NCBI GenBank assembly: GCA_009792885.1
Contig: WMCF01000067.1
Location: forward strand, 2,587,419-2,651,418
Direction: 5' to 3'
DNA length: 64,000 nt
From: Eremophila alpestris peregrina
Taxonomy: Eukaryota; Chordata; Aves; Passeriformes; Alaudidae
In this document: one piece after another, positions 1-9,101 of the stretch
Layout: every line of letters starts with the position of its first letter
How positions within the stretch are numbered: the first letter of the stretch is position 1
Notes under the pieces: model-generated
The model's database searches: none
What the model was told of the DNA's origin: nothing
The model's input: only the letters and a program-made list of their open reading frames with translations
Position numbers and translations under genes: made by a program

Positions 1-56
1 ATCCCGGCTCAGCCCCCGGCCCGGTCCATCCCTGCCCGGCCCGGCCCGGTCCGTAC

Positions 57-110
57 CTGCCGCCGCCGCCGCCACCGGAACTGAGGAACGGGGAGCGCTT
101 CCGGGGCGGG
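57..110 (-). other. Possible non-coding first exon of a leftward gene (AP1B1 by synteny)
   Basis: On the minus strand a GCC/GGC triplet run ends in GCAG and is followed directly by GTACGG, a good splice donor (GT at 56-55). It sits in a CpG-rich block with several GC boxes, as a 5' UTR exon would. No open frame is claimed. In human, AP1B1 lies next to NEFH on this side and begins with a non-coding exon, so AP1B1 is the best guess, but nothing in the sequence itself proves the identity. Confidence 0.35.
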
Positions 111-185
111 GCGGGGCCTCCGCGGGGGCGGGGCCAGGGGCGGGGCCACGGCGGGAGGGGCGGGGCTGGAACGGGAGCGGGGCGG
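60..185. promoter_or_regulatory. CpG-rich promoter with GC boxes
   Basis: Repeated GGGGCGGGGC-type Sp1/KLF boxes fall between about 104 and 185, next to CTTCCGG (ETS-like) near 98-104. There is no TATA box. It most likely drives the leftward gene whose first exon is suggested at 57-110. Confidence 0.45.
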
Positions 186-620
186 GAGAGGGAATGGGGA
201 ACTCGGGATGGGGCAGCGATAGGGTTAGGGAAGGGGAACAGGGGATAGGGGATAGGGATAGGGGATGTGGACAGGGGATAGAGGCATGGTATAGGCACGG
301 GGATGAGGATAGGGACATGGGATTGAAACAGGGTATAGGGAATGGGGACATGGGTGGGGATAGGAATAGGGACAGGAACAGGGAGGGGACAGGGGATAAG
401 AATAGGGATAGGGACATGATATGGGGACAGGGATTGGGGATAGAGGATGGGAACGTGGGATGAGGACATGGATGGGACACAGGATAGGGACAGGGATGGA
501 GACACGGGATGGGAACATGGGATGGAGCAGAGAGATATGGGGACAGGGGTTACTCCAGGGGTTGGGATGGAAACGGGGAAAAGAGCTTGGAGACAGAGGA
601 GAGGACAAGACTTGGGAACA
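186..620. repeat. G-rich simple-sequence tract (GGGATA/GGGACA type)
   Basis: About 430 bp of imperfect repeats built on GGGGATAGGGATAGGGACA words, purine-rich on the plus strand. Many runs of three or four G lie a few bases apart, so G-quadruplex formation is plausible. Frames through it are open only because of the repeat composition; no gene is seen. Confidence 0.75.
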
Positions 621-1060
621 GGGGTCCCACAGGGTGTGGGGAACAGGGTCACACTCCCTATAGGCTGTGTCCCCCTTTCTCAGCTGGGTGTCTCCACTCC
701 TGGGGTCCCGTAGGGTGGGAAGGACCCTCTGGGGCATCGCCTGTCCCCCACCCACGGGTCCCCCCCATGGTCCCAGGCTGGTGGCGAATGGCCAGGGGGT
801 CACCGGTGGTGGCCAGCGGGAGCAGGACGGGCACAGGGGCGGCCACTGCCTGCTGTCCCCGTGTGCCCAGCACTTCCCAAGGATGTGTCACCAGTGGCCT
901 GGCCGAGGTTGGGGGCACTCAGCTTCCCACTCCCTCCTGGTGCATCCTGGCTGCTCCCGGACCTGCTGCCATGACTCTTGCGGGATGAGGGATGGGTGCA
1001 CCCTGCTGTGGGGGACAGCAGGGACACCATGGCTGCTACCGGGATCTATGGCCCTGCCTG
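621..1060. other. Intergenic DNA with no recognised feature
   Basis: Moderately GC-rich unique-looking sequence between the G-rich tract and the GATTGG array. I see no coding signal, RNA gene or clear promoter in it. Confidence 0.5.
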
Positions 1061-1422
1061 CTGATTGGCTGCGATCTATGGACCTGTGTGTTGATTGGCT
1101 GGGATCTGTGCTCCTGCCTGCTGATTGGCTGGGATCTATGGACCTGTGTGTTGATTGGCTGGGAATCTCTGGGCCTGGCTGATGATTGGCTGAGCTGTCA
1201 GTACCTGCCCACACATTGAGCTATGTGTGTGCTGATTGGCTGGGCAGCAGCTGTGCTGATTGGCTGGGTGGTCTGTGACTGCTGATTTGCCACTGGTCCA
1301 TATGGGCTGACTGGCCGGGCTGTCTGCGAGCGCTGATTGGCTGGATAGCACCTGAGCGCTGATTGGCCCGGATGGTACCCGAGTGCTGATTGGTCGGATG
1401 GTACCCGAGTGCTGATTGGCTG
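1061..1422. repeat. Array of eleven GATTGG (inverted CCAAT) motifs
   Basis: The word CTGATTGGCTGG recurs through this block. GATTGG starts at 1063, 1093, 1123, 1153, 1184, 1234, 1258, 1335, 1361, 1388 and 1414. The first five are spaced 30-31 bp and the last four 26-27 bp; degenerate copies (CTGATTTGCC, CTGACTGGCC) lie in the longer gap near 1282-1315. GATTGG is the reverse complement of the NF-Y core CCAATC. The block ends about 1.0 kb upstream of the NEFH TATA box. It may be a minisatellite that happens to carry the motif or a regulatory array. Confidence 0.85.
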
Positions 1423-1789
1423 GGTGGTCCGTGCATGCCCAGGGCCCAAGGGCAGGTTTGGGGGGGGTCACATCCCCCCAACCCCATCCCTGTCTCCATC
1501 CCCTTCCCCATCCCCATCGCAGCCGGGATGGCAGACCTGGCCCTCCCCTGCCTGCCTGGAGCCCCCAGCATCCCGCAGGGGTGTCCCCTGTCCCCACAGG
1601 GGACCCTCCTGGCACCCACCCCCAGCCAGCGGGAACCCACCTCCCCCAGCCCCAGTCAGTGCCTGACCCCGGCGGGACACGAAGTGGGGGCCCCACCCCA
1701 GGGGCTCTGCCCTGGTATCCCACCCTCGGAGGGGGTGTCTCGGGGCCCCCGCTTTCTCCTTCACACCGGGGTGGGGACCTGCTCTGTAC

Positions 1790-2320
1790 TGGGTGGTCCC
1801 AACTCCCTTCCAGGGTCCCACTCTCTATTACTGAGGATCCCACTCTATTCCCAGGTGTTCCTTTCTCTGCCCAGGGAGTCCACAGTCACATCAGGGGGTT
1901 CCCCACTCCCTTTCCATGGGGTCCTCGCCCTGTCCTCGGGGGTTCCACCTCCCTTTCTGAAGGTCTCTATTCCTCTTCTCCCCCTCTCTGCTCGGAGGGT
2001 CCACGCTCGCTTCAGGGGCTCTCCTCTTCCCACGGGCTCCTCACTCTGTCCTGGGGTGTCCTTGCTCCCTTCCCGGGGCTCCCATTCTCTCTTCCCATTG
2101 GTCCTGATTGCTGCCGGGGGATGTGTTCTCCCTTGAGGAGCACCCTCTTCCCTTCCCGGGGGTCCCGCCATCTGCCCGGGGGGCTGCCCGTTCTCTTCGG
2201 GAGCTCTCCACTCCCTTCCCGGTGGTCCTGTTTTCTACTCCCGGGATCCTGCTGTGCCCCGGAGTCCCCGTTCTCTGCCGGGGGGAATCCGCTCCTTTCT
2301 GGTGAGGCTCCGCTCCCCAC
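1790..2320. repeat. Degenerate ~30-bp repeats upstream of NEFH
   Basis: Pyrimidine-rich units resembling GGGGTCCCCACTCCCTTTCC recur at roughly 30-bp spacing with heavy divergence. No gene is seen; the long frames here are open only because of the repeats. Confidence 0.55.
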
Positions 2321-2399
2321 CTGGGTGTGGCAGCGGGGTCCCCCTGCACCCGCGGGGCTGCGGCGGCGGCGCGGGGCGGTGCCGGTGCCGGTGTCGGTG

Positions 2400-2493
2400 C
2401 CCACCCCCGCTGCCGGTGGCGGGGCGGAGCGGCCGCCCCGAGCTCTATAAAGCCGGCGGCCGCTCCGGTGCCGCAGCGAGGGCGGGGGTCGCC
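2400..2493 (+). promoter_or_regulatory. NEFH: NEFH core promoter and short 5' UTR
   Basis: A canonical TATAAA lies at 2446-2451 within GCTCTATAAAGCC, preceded by GC boxes (GGCGGGGCGGAGC near 2418-2430). Initiation about 25-30 bp downstream would be near 2475, leaving a 5' UTR of roughly 20 nt before the ATG at 2494. A TATA-driven start suits a tissue-restricted neuronal gene. Confidence 0.75.
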
Positions 2494-5400
2494 ATGAGCC
2501 TGATGCTGGAGACGCTGCTGGGCCCCCCGGGGGGGCTCCGCAAGGAGCCGGGCCGCGCTCCCCCGCGCTCCGCCGCCTCCAGCGGCTTCTACTCGTGGCC
2601 GGCCCCGGTGGTGGGACGGGCGCGGGGCGCGGGGGGCGGCGGCGGCAGCGCGGCCGCGTCCTCCACCGAGAGCCTGGACTCGCTGAACGGCGAACCGCGG
2701 GCGCGCAACGAGAAGGAGCTGCTGCAGGTGCTGAACGACCGCTTCGCCGGCTACATCGAGCGGGTGCGGGCGCTGGAGCAGCAGAACCGGGCGCTGGCGG
2801 CAGAGGCGGCGGCGCTGCGGCAGCAGCAGGCGGGGCGCTCGGCCATGGGCGAGCTGTACGCGCGGGAGCTGCGGGACATGCGGGGCACCGTGCTGCGCCT
2901 GGGCGCCGAGAAGGGGCAGCTGCGGCTGGAGCGGGCGCGCCTGGCCGAGGACGTGGCGGCGCTGCGGGGAAGGCTGGAGGACGAGGCCCGGCAGCGCTCG
3001 GAGCTGGAGGCGGCGGCCCGCGGGCTGGCGCAGCGCTCGGCGCAGGAGGAGCGGGCTCGGGCGCCGCTGGAGGAGCGAGCCCGGGCGCTGCGGGAGGAGG
3101 CGGAGCAGCTGCGGAGGCAGCACCGCGCCGAGGTGGGAGCGCTGCTGCGCGGGGCGCGCCCCGAGCTGCCCGCGGAGCCCCCCGCGTCCCTGCGCCCCGG
3201 CGTCACCGCCGCGCTCCGCGACCTGCGCGCACAGCTGGAGGGCACGGCCGTCCGCAGCACCCTGCAGGCCGAGGAGTGGTTCCGCGGTGAGTGTGAGGGT
3301 GTGGCCGCCGAACGCGCCGGCAGCATTCCCGTACCTCTCCTGGGACGGGGTTGGAGCAAAGGGAGTGAGGGAGTCCCGAGGGATGCGGGGACCCCCTCTC
3401 TCTTTATCATTTTGGGGTGCCTCCACCCCGGGAGGTGCAGGGACCCCTCCCACCTCTACTGTGCTCCTGGAGAGTGTTGGGATACCGTCGCCCCAGGAGG
3501 GTGCAGGGACCCCTCATCTATTGTGCTTGGGGAGGGCGTTAGTGTCCCCCACCCCAGGAGTGTGCAGGGACCTCCCGTATATCCAGCGCCCTGGGAAGGC
3601 TTCAGGGTGACCCCATCCCTGCCACCAGACCTCCAGTGCCTGCGGGTGCACTGCCCGACCCCCCTTCTGCCCCGCAGTGAGGCGGGTTCCAGGATCACTG
3701 GCCCGGCACCCCGCAAGTTTTTGGGGTGCCGGACCCCCCCGATGCTGCAGGTCGCTTTCAGCCGGGGTGACACCAGGGGTGTTTGCAGGGCTGGGGGGGA
3801 AATGGTGCCGCATCCCTGACGCGGGACGGGAGGACAGGGAGTGGCCTTTGTTGGAGGTGGGAGGGGACATTACGGTCCCGGGGGGCGCGGGGTGGGGTCG
3901 GCACCCCAGACTGAAGCCCCCGGGCGGGCAGGGCGGGTCCGGTACCGCGGACAGCGGCGCTTCAGCACCGCGGGCAGCGGCAGCGCCGGCCCAGGGGCGC
4001 TCGTCCCGCGGGTCCGCAGCATCTGGGCTCCCCATTCCTGTCAAATCATTCTGTGCCCCCCCTCGTCCCCTGGGGTGTCCACAGGACGCTGCGGCAAAAC
4101 CTCCCCGCCTCGGGCCGGGGTTGGCGTGTCCGGGATGCGGCGGGGGGCAGCGCCGTGGGGCAGGGGGCTGTTGCACAGCTGAAGGGGAGGCGGGGGCTGC
4201 AGCGAGGATCTGCACTGGGTGAAGTCCAGGATGGCAGAAACACCCCCGGGCTCGTCTTGCCCGTCCTCCTTCACTTCCCGACAGAGATGGAGCGAGGGGT
4301 GGGGAAGGCAGAGTGCTCAGGGAGCCTGGGATAGCTCTGCAGAGGACAGGGATGTATGGCAGGAACAGGTTTGAGTTTCCCCAAGGAGGGGAGGCTGCAG
4401 CCTCCTTCCCTCCCACCCTTCAGCTTCCCTGTTCCATTGCAGTGAGGCTGGACAAGCTCTCGGAGGTGGCCAAGGTGAACACAGATGCCATGCGCCTGGC
4501 CCAGGAGGAGATCTCTGAGTACCGCCGGCAGCTCCAGGCCAAGACCACCGAGCTGGAAGCCCTCAAAGGGACCCAGGAGTCGCTGGAGAGGCAGAGGCAG
4601 GACTCGGAGGAGCGTCATCATGCAGATGTCCTGTCCTACCAGGTACCGTGGTGCAGTGGGCAGCGGCCCAGGCTGGGGAGGAACCATCCCGTTGCTGGGG
4701 AGGAGCAGCGCTGTGATTCTGGCTTCAAGGATGTGAAGCAGTTGGGGCAAATGCTCGGGGCTGTGTCAGATCTGGGCTTCCCCAGCCCACAGGGATAAGG
4801 AACACAGAGCCTGAGGTGGTGTCTGGGCTCTTGTATCCCTCAGCAGCTCTAGAGCTGCCCCATGGCTCTGCCTGGTACTGAGCTGCCTGTGAGGATGGTT
4901 ATAAACACCAAGGAAGTGTGTCCAGAGTTTGGGCCACATCTTGTCCCCCAGATCTGGGAAGTGAGGGCTGCCTTGGTGGCCTTGGAATGAAGTGCTGTCC
5001 CCACGGTGATGCCCCATCAGCCTCCAGCTGGAGTTGAGTTGCCACTGAACTCACCCAAGTCCTAGAAGCATTCCCACAGCTTGTCCCTGCTGGAGGAAGC
5101 ACTGGGAGTGGGCCAGGGGCTCAGCTGGAGTGCAGCTCCTTGCTCAGGGTGTGCAGGGCTCCTGCCAGGTCCCCAAAGGCAACTGGACACCCTGGGACCA
5201 CCCCTGGCTGTGTCCCCTTCCCTGTGTGTCTGCAGGAGGAGGTGGCTGCAGACTCCTCTGTGAGGACACCCTGGTGCCAAAGACCAGGGGACAGTTTAGG
5301 GGGCGCTCTGTGTCCACCTGCTCCTGGGGACTGTGCCGTGTGTCCCCTCCTTATTGCTCTGTGTGCCCACAGGAAACCATCCAGCAGCTTGACAACGAGC

Positions 5401-7625
5401 TGAGGAACACCAAGTGGGAGATGGCAGCTCAGCTCCGGGAGTACCAGGATCTGCTCAATGTCAAAATGGCCCTGGACATTGAAATTGCTGCCTACAGGTA
5501 CAGGGGAGGCAGGGGAAGGTGTGGGGGGTTCTCAGCCAGGTCTGCTCAAGGTCCCTTCTTAACACCTGGGCTCTTTTTGGTGAGCAAATCATGCATCCTC
5601 CAAAGCCATGGTTGGCAATGTCCAATTGGGTGACCCACTGGTGTGTGGAGGGAAGGGCAAGGAAACCTGCTCATTCCAGGCCACAGGAGCAGGAGGATCA
5701 TCCAGGACGGGGCAGGGAGGGAGGCAGAGCTGCAGGACATTGCTGGCAGCTCTTGGTCATGGGAGGAGATGAGAAGCCATCACTGAGGGCCCTGTTCTGG
5801 TCTCTCCCTGGCAGAAAGCTCCTGGAAGGGGAGGAATATCGGCTCGAGACTGGCATTGGGATGCTCTCCTACCCCGAGGTGGTCCCCAAGCCTCCCAGCA
5901 TCAGCACCAGCATCAAGGTGAAGAGCGAGGAGAAGATAAAGGTGGTGGAAAAATCAGAGAAGGAGACAGTGATTGTGGAGGAGCAAACAGAGGAAATCCA
6001 GGTGACTGAGGAGGTCACAGAGGAGGAGGAGGCTGAGAAAGAGGCTGAAGAGGAAAAAGCTGAAGAGAAGGAAGAGGAGGCGGAGGAAGAAGAAGAGGAG
6101 AAAGCTGAAGAAGAGGGTGAAGAAGAGGCCAAGTCTCCTGCAAAGGAGGAGGCTGAGTCCCCCTCAAAGGAGGAGGCCAAGACCCCAGCAGTCAAGTCCC
6201 CTGAGAAGCCCCCAACCCCCTCAAAGGAGGGGGCCAAAACGCCAGTTGTGAAATCCCCAGAAAAACCTGCAACCCCCTCAAAGGAGGAGGCCAAGAGCCC
6301 AGCTGTGAAGTCCCCAGAGAAAGCCCCGACCCCCTCAAAGGAGGAAGCCAAGACTCCAGCTGTCAAATCCCCTGAAAAGCCACCAACACCTTCAAAAGAG
6401 GAGGCCAAGACCCCCACAGTGAAGTCCCCAGAGAAACCCACACCACCCTCAAAAGAGGAGGCCAAGACCCCAACTGTCAAGTCCCCAGAGAAACCCCCAG
6501 CCCCCTCTAAAGAAGAGGCCAAGAGCCCAGCTGTGAAGTCCCCAGAGCCACCTGCAACTCCCTCAAAAGAGGAAGCCAAACCCCCATCTGTCAAATCCCC
6601 AGAGAAGCCCCCAACCCCCTCAAAGGAGGAGGCCAAGCCCCTAGCTGTGAAGTCCCCAGAGAAGCCCCCAATGCCCTCAAAGGAAGAGGCCAAGCCCCCA
6701 GCTGTGAAGTCCCCAGAGAAGCCCCCAACCCCCTCAAAAGAGGAGGCCAAGGCCCCGGCTGTGAAGTCCCCAGAGAAAGTCAAATCTCCTGTGAAGGAGG
6801 AGGCCAAGTCTCCACAGAAGGAAGTGGCCCCAGCCAAGGAGCCAAGCCCTGCTCCAAAGGAGNNNNNNNNNNCCCTCAAAGGAAGAGGCCAAGCCCCCAG
6901 CTGTGAAGTCCCCAGAGAAGCCCCCAACCCCCTCAAAAGAGGAGGCCAAGGCCCCGGCTGTGAAGTCCCCAGAGAAAGTCAAATCTCCTGTGAAGGAGGA
7001 GGCCAAGTCTCCACAGAAGGAAGTGGCCCCAGCCAAGGAGCCAAGCCCTGCTCCAAAGGAGACAAAGGCCCCCGCCAAGGAGGAGCAGCCCAAGGAGGTG
7101 AAGGCTCCCTCCAAGCCTGAGGAGGGCAAGAAGGAGGAAGCTCCCAAGAAGGACGTCCCAGCCAAGGCAGAGGAGAAACCCAAAGAGAAGGCGGCTGCTG
7201 TGCCAGAGCCTCCAGCTCCACAGGCCAAAGAGACCAAGCCAAGCCCCAAAGCTGCTGAAGAGGGAAAAGCCAAGGAGGCTCCAGCAAAACCTCAGCAGGA
7301 GGTCAGCAAAGCGGCCACCAAGGAGGCTGAAAAGCCAAAGGCTGAGGAGAAGATGGAGGAGCCCAAGAAGAAAGTAGAAGAACCCAAGAAGGAGAAGGCA
7401 GAGGAGCCCAAGAAAGAAAAGGTGGAGGAGCCCAAGAAGGAGAAGGCAGAAGAACCTAAGAAGGTGGAGGAACCCAAGAAGGAGAAGGCAGAGGAACCCA
7501 AGAAAGTGGAGGAACCCAAAGCTAAAGCAAAACCCAAAGATGAGCCCAAAGCCAGTAAGGAACCCCCCAAAGTCGAGGCTCCCTCCAGCAAGGAGGGCAC
7601 AGCCCCAGAGCCAGGGAAGAAGTGA
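2494..7625 (+). CDS. NEFH: Neurofilament heavy polypeptide
   Basis: Neuronal type IV intermediate filament subunit that co-assembles with NEFL/NEFM; its phosphorylated tail spaces axonal filaments. Coding exons: 2494-3286, 4443-4642, 5373-5497, 5815-7625 (stop TGA 7623-7625). Residues 80-99 carry the rod-start motif LNDRFAGYIERVRALEQQNR; the rod ends across exons 3/4 with EIAAYRKLLEGEEYR (about 367-381). The tail has a Glu-rich stretch (about 425-478), eleven 19-residue KSP repeats, then Lys/Glu/Pro-rich sequence. Boundaries are GT-AG and phases close: 793, 200 and 125 nt, joining at V265, residues 331/332 and R373. Exon 4 holds ten Ns (6863-6872) followed by an exact copy of the preceding 189 bp, shifting the frame. 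If those 199 bases are an artefact the frame reopens and the product would be 909 residues, against about 1020 in human. Identity is near certain; tail length is not. Confidence 0.95.
3420..3585. repeat. ~62-bp degenerate tandem repeat, NEFH intron 1
   Basis: The phrase CCCAGGAG-GTGCAGGGACC recurs near 3427, 3492 and 3553, giving a period of about 62 bp over roughly three units. Confidence 0.55.
6191..6780 (+). repeat. NEFH: 57-bp tandem repeats encoding KSP units
   Basis: Eleven in-frame units of the form VKSPEKPPTPSKEEAKTPA, 19 residues each, form the phosphorylatable KSP array of the NEFH tail. Variation is mostly at the T/A/P positions, while the KSPEK core and SKEEAK are kept. The lysine-serine-proline sites are the family's known CDK5/ERK targets. 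Only units before the assembly gap are counted. Confidence 0.9.
6674..7061 (+). other. NEFH: Assembly gap with flanking perfect duplication
   Basis: Ns fill 6863-6872. The 189 bases at 6674-6862 recur identically at 6873-7061, and the unique continuation (ACAAAGGCC...) follows only the second copy. A perfect copy ending exactly at the gap is typical of two contig ends that overlap but were not merged. The 199-bp offset is not a multiple of three, which explains the broken frame; the frames before 6863 and after 7061 agree once the offset is discounted. Confidence 0.9.
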
Positions 7626-8105
7626 TGGAAGAGTCCCGGGCGCCAAAGGCACCTCCGGGCACGGGAGCTGCTCCGCTCCCTCCGATGGCTGGGCCCGGGG
7701 TGGGACCCCAGGGCCCCCCAGGCCAGGCTTTCCCTTAGCAATAGGCCCGTGAGAGCCCCTCAGGTGGGCGATTGCTTCCCTTGCAGAACGTGATATTTGC
7801 CGAGCGCCACATTTAAACACTTGAATTATAACCCAGGAGAAGAGGGGGGGACCCCCAGGGGAACCCCACCGCCCTTCTCCTCTAAGTGCATTTATTTAAT
7901 GTATGTGCAATGGATGGATGAGTGCAATGCAGAGCTGTAGCTGCTTGGGGGGGCTGGCGGGGTCCTGCCCTGCCCTGGGGGGCAGAGGTGGGAGAGGCTG
8001 GGAGCTGCTGGAATGCTCACAGACACACACGGTGCACCAGGAACCTCAGCCCACTGATCTTTGCTTTCTGTGCAATAACCAAATAAAAGTGCTTACAGAG
8101 ACACC
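7626..8105 (+). other. NEFH: NEFH 3' UTR
   Basis: Sequence from the stop codon to just past the poly(A) signal at 8082-8087. No other coding signal is seen; a TTTATTTAATG AT-rich patch lies near 7890. Confidence 0.7.
8082..8087 (+). terminator. NEFH: NEFH poly(A) signal AATAAA
   Basis: AATAAA in the context AACCAAATAAAAGTGC, about 460 bp after the stop codon, with TGTCCTGG G/T-rich sequence about 35 bp downstream. Confidence 0.8.
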
Positions 8106-8950
8106 CTGGCTCTGCTGGCTTGTCCTGGGGAGAAGACAGGGAAGAAGGTGGGAATGTGAGCTGGGATCTGTCACCCAGAGCTGGGGTGGGGGACATGGGG
8201 CTTTCCAGAGGGAAAACACACCTCACAGCAGGCACAGAGGACCCTGTGTCCTGAGGATGGAAACAGGGCCAGCCCTGCCATGCTTTCCAAAGGATTTCAG
8301 TGCGTTTTTTCCCTTCCTTCTTTTTTTAAAGCATGGCTCCCAAGGGACTGGGAGAGCCTGGTTTAACCCAGGGGCTGCGGCACAGCCCGGCACTGCAGCA
8401 CTGCACCCAGGGCAGGGAGCAGGAGAGGGGCTGTCAGCCCTCCTGGGGGAGAAATCACTCCCAGGAGAAACACGGAGAGTCTGGGATGAAGGAGGGACAG
8501 TGACCTTGGGAGGGGGGATGGAAACCCAGTTCTGCCAGCCTGGGACCCCTACACAGAGCAGTGCTGGGGAGGGGGCACATCCCAACTCCCTGCTGCCAAG
8601 CAGGGGATGCTGGGATGTCCCAACTCTCATCCTGCCCCTCCCAGGACCCCACTCCGCTCCCCTCCAAGCCCAGGAAGCAGAGAAGCCCCCCAGGATGCAG
8701 GGATTGTGCTGAGTGGGATGGCAGGCAGCCAGCAAGGACAAGCTGGGGCTGCAGTGCGGGCTCTGGAAAGGGCTATTTTTAGCCACTTCAGTTTTTAGCC
8801 ACCTCAGCTCCCCAGTCCCTGTGGTGGGGAGGGAAGTCAGGAGGCAGGGAGCATCCCTGGAAAGGCTGTCAGAACCCAGGGATGGGACACACGACTTGCT
8901 GCAGCCCTCACAGGTCCCTCATCCCAGCCCTCTGCACAAACAAGGCACCT
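8106..8950. other. Convergent intergenic spacer NEFH/THOC5
   Basis: About 850 bp between the two 3' ends. I see no gene, RNA or clear repeat apart from a short T-run near 8320. Confidence 0.55.
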
Positions 8951-8972
8951 ATGCATTTTTTCTTTAGCTTAG

Positions 8973-8978
8973 TTTAAT
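8973..8978 (-). terminator. THOC5: THOC5 poly(A) signal ATTAAA
   Basis: Plus-strand TTTAAT reads ATTAAA on the minus strand, 124 bp after the THOC5 stop. ATTAAA is the commonest variant signal, and no AATAAA is nearer. Confidence 0.6.
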
Positions 8979-9101
8979 CCCTTTGACTACAAAACCTTCA
9001 AACAAAACCCAAAATATTGTGAAAGGAGCAGAAATGTCAGGATGGGGACACTCCTCCCACAGAGTGAACAAGTCCCATCCCAGAATGATGCCCAGGGTTG
9101 C

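Noticed and set aside
225..240. GGGTTAGGG as an interstitial telomere
   Set aside because: Only one TTAGGG-like unit occurs within GGGATA repeats; there is no TTAGGG array.
194..463. Plus-strand frame rich in GDRDRNR
   Set aside because: Produced by the GGGATA/GGGACA simple repeat.
2041..3453. Long minus-strand frame opposite NEFH exon 1
   Set aside because: It mirrors the GC-rich codons of the true plus-strand exon (rod motif, TATA, splice donor) and has no recognisable protein.
5869..6936. Ser/Gly/Phe-rich minus-strand frame of about 355 codons
   Set aside because: It is the antisense of the NEFH KSP repeat, open because of the 57-bp in-frame period.
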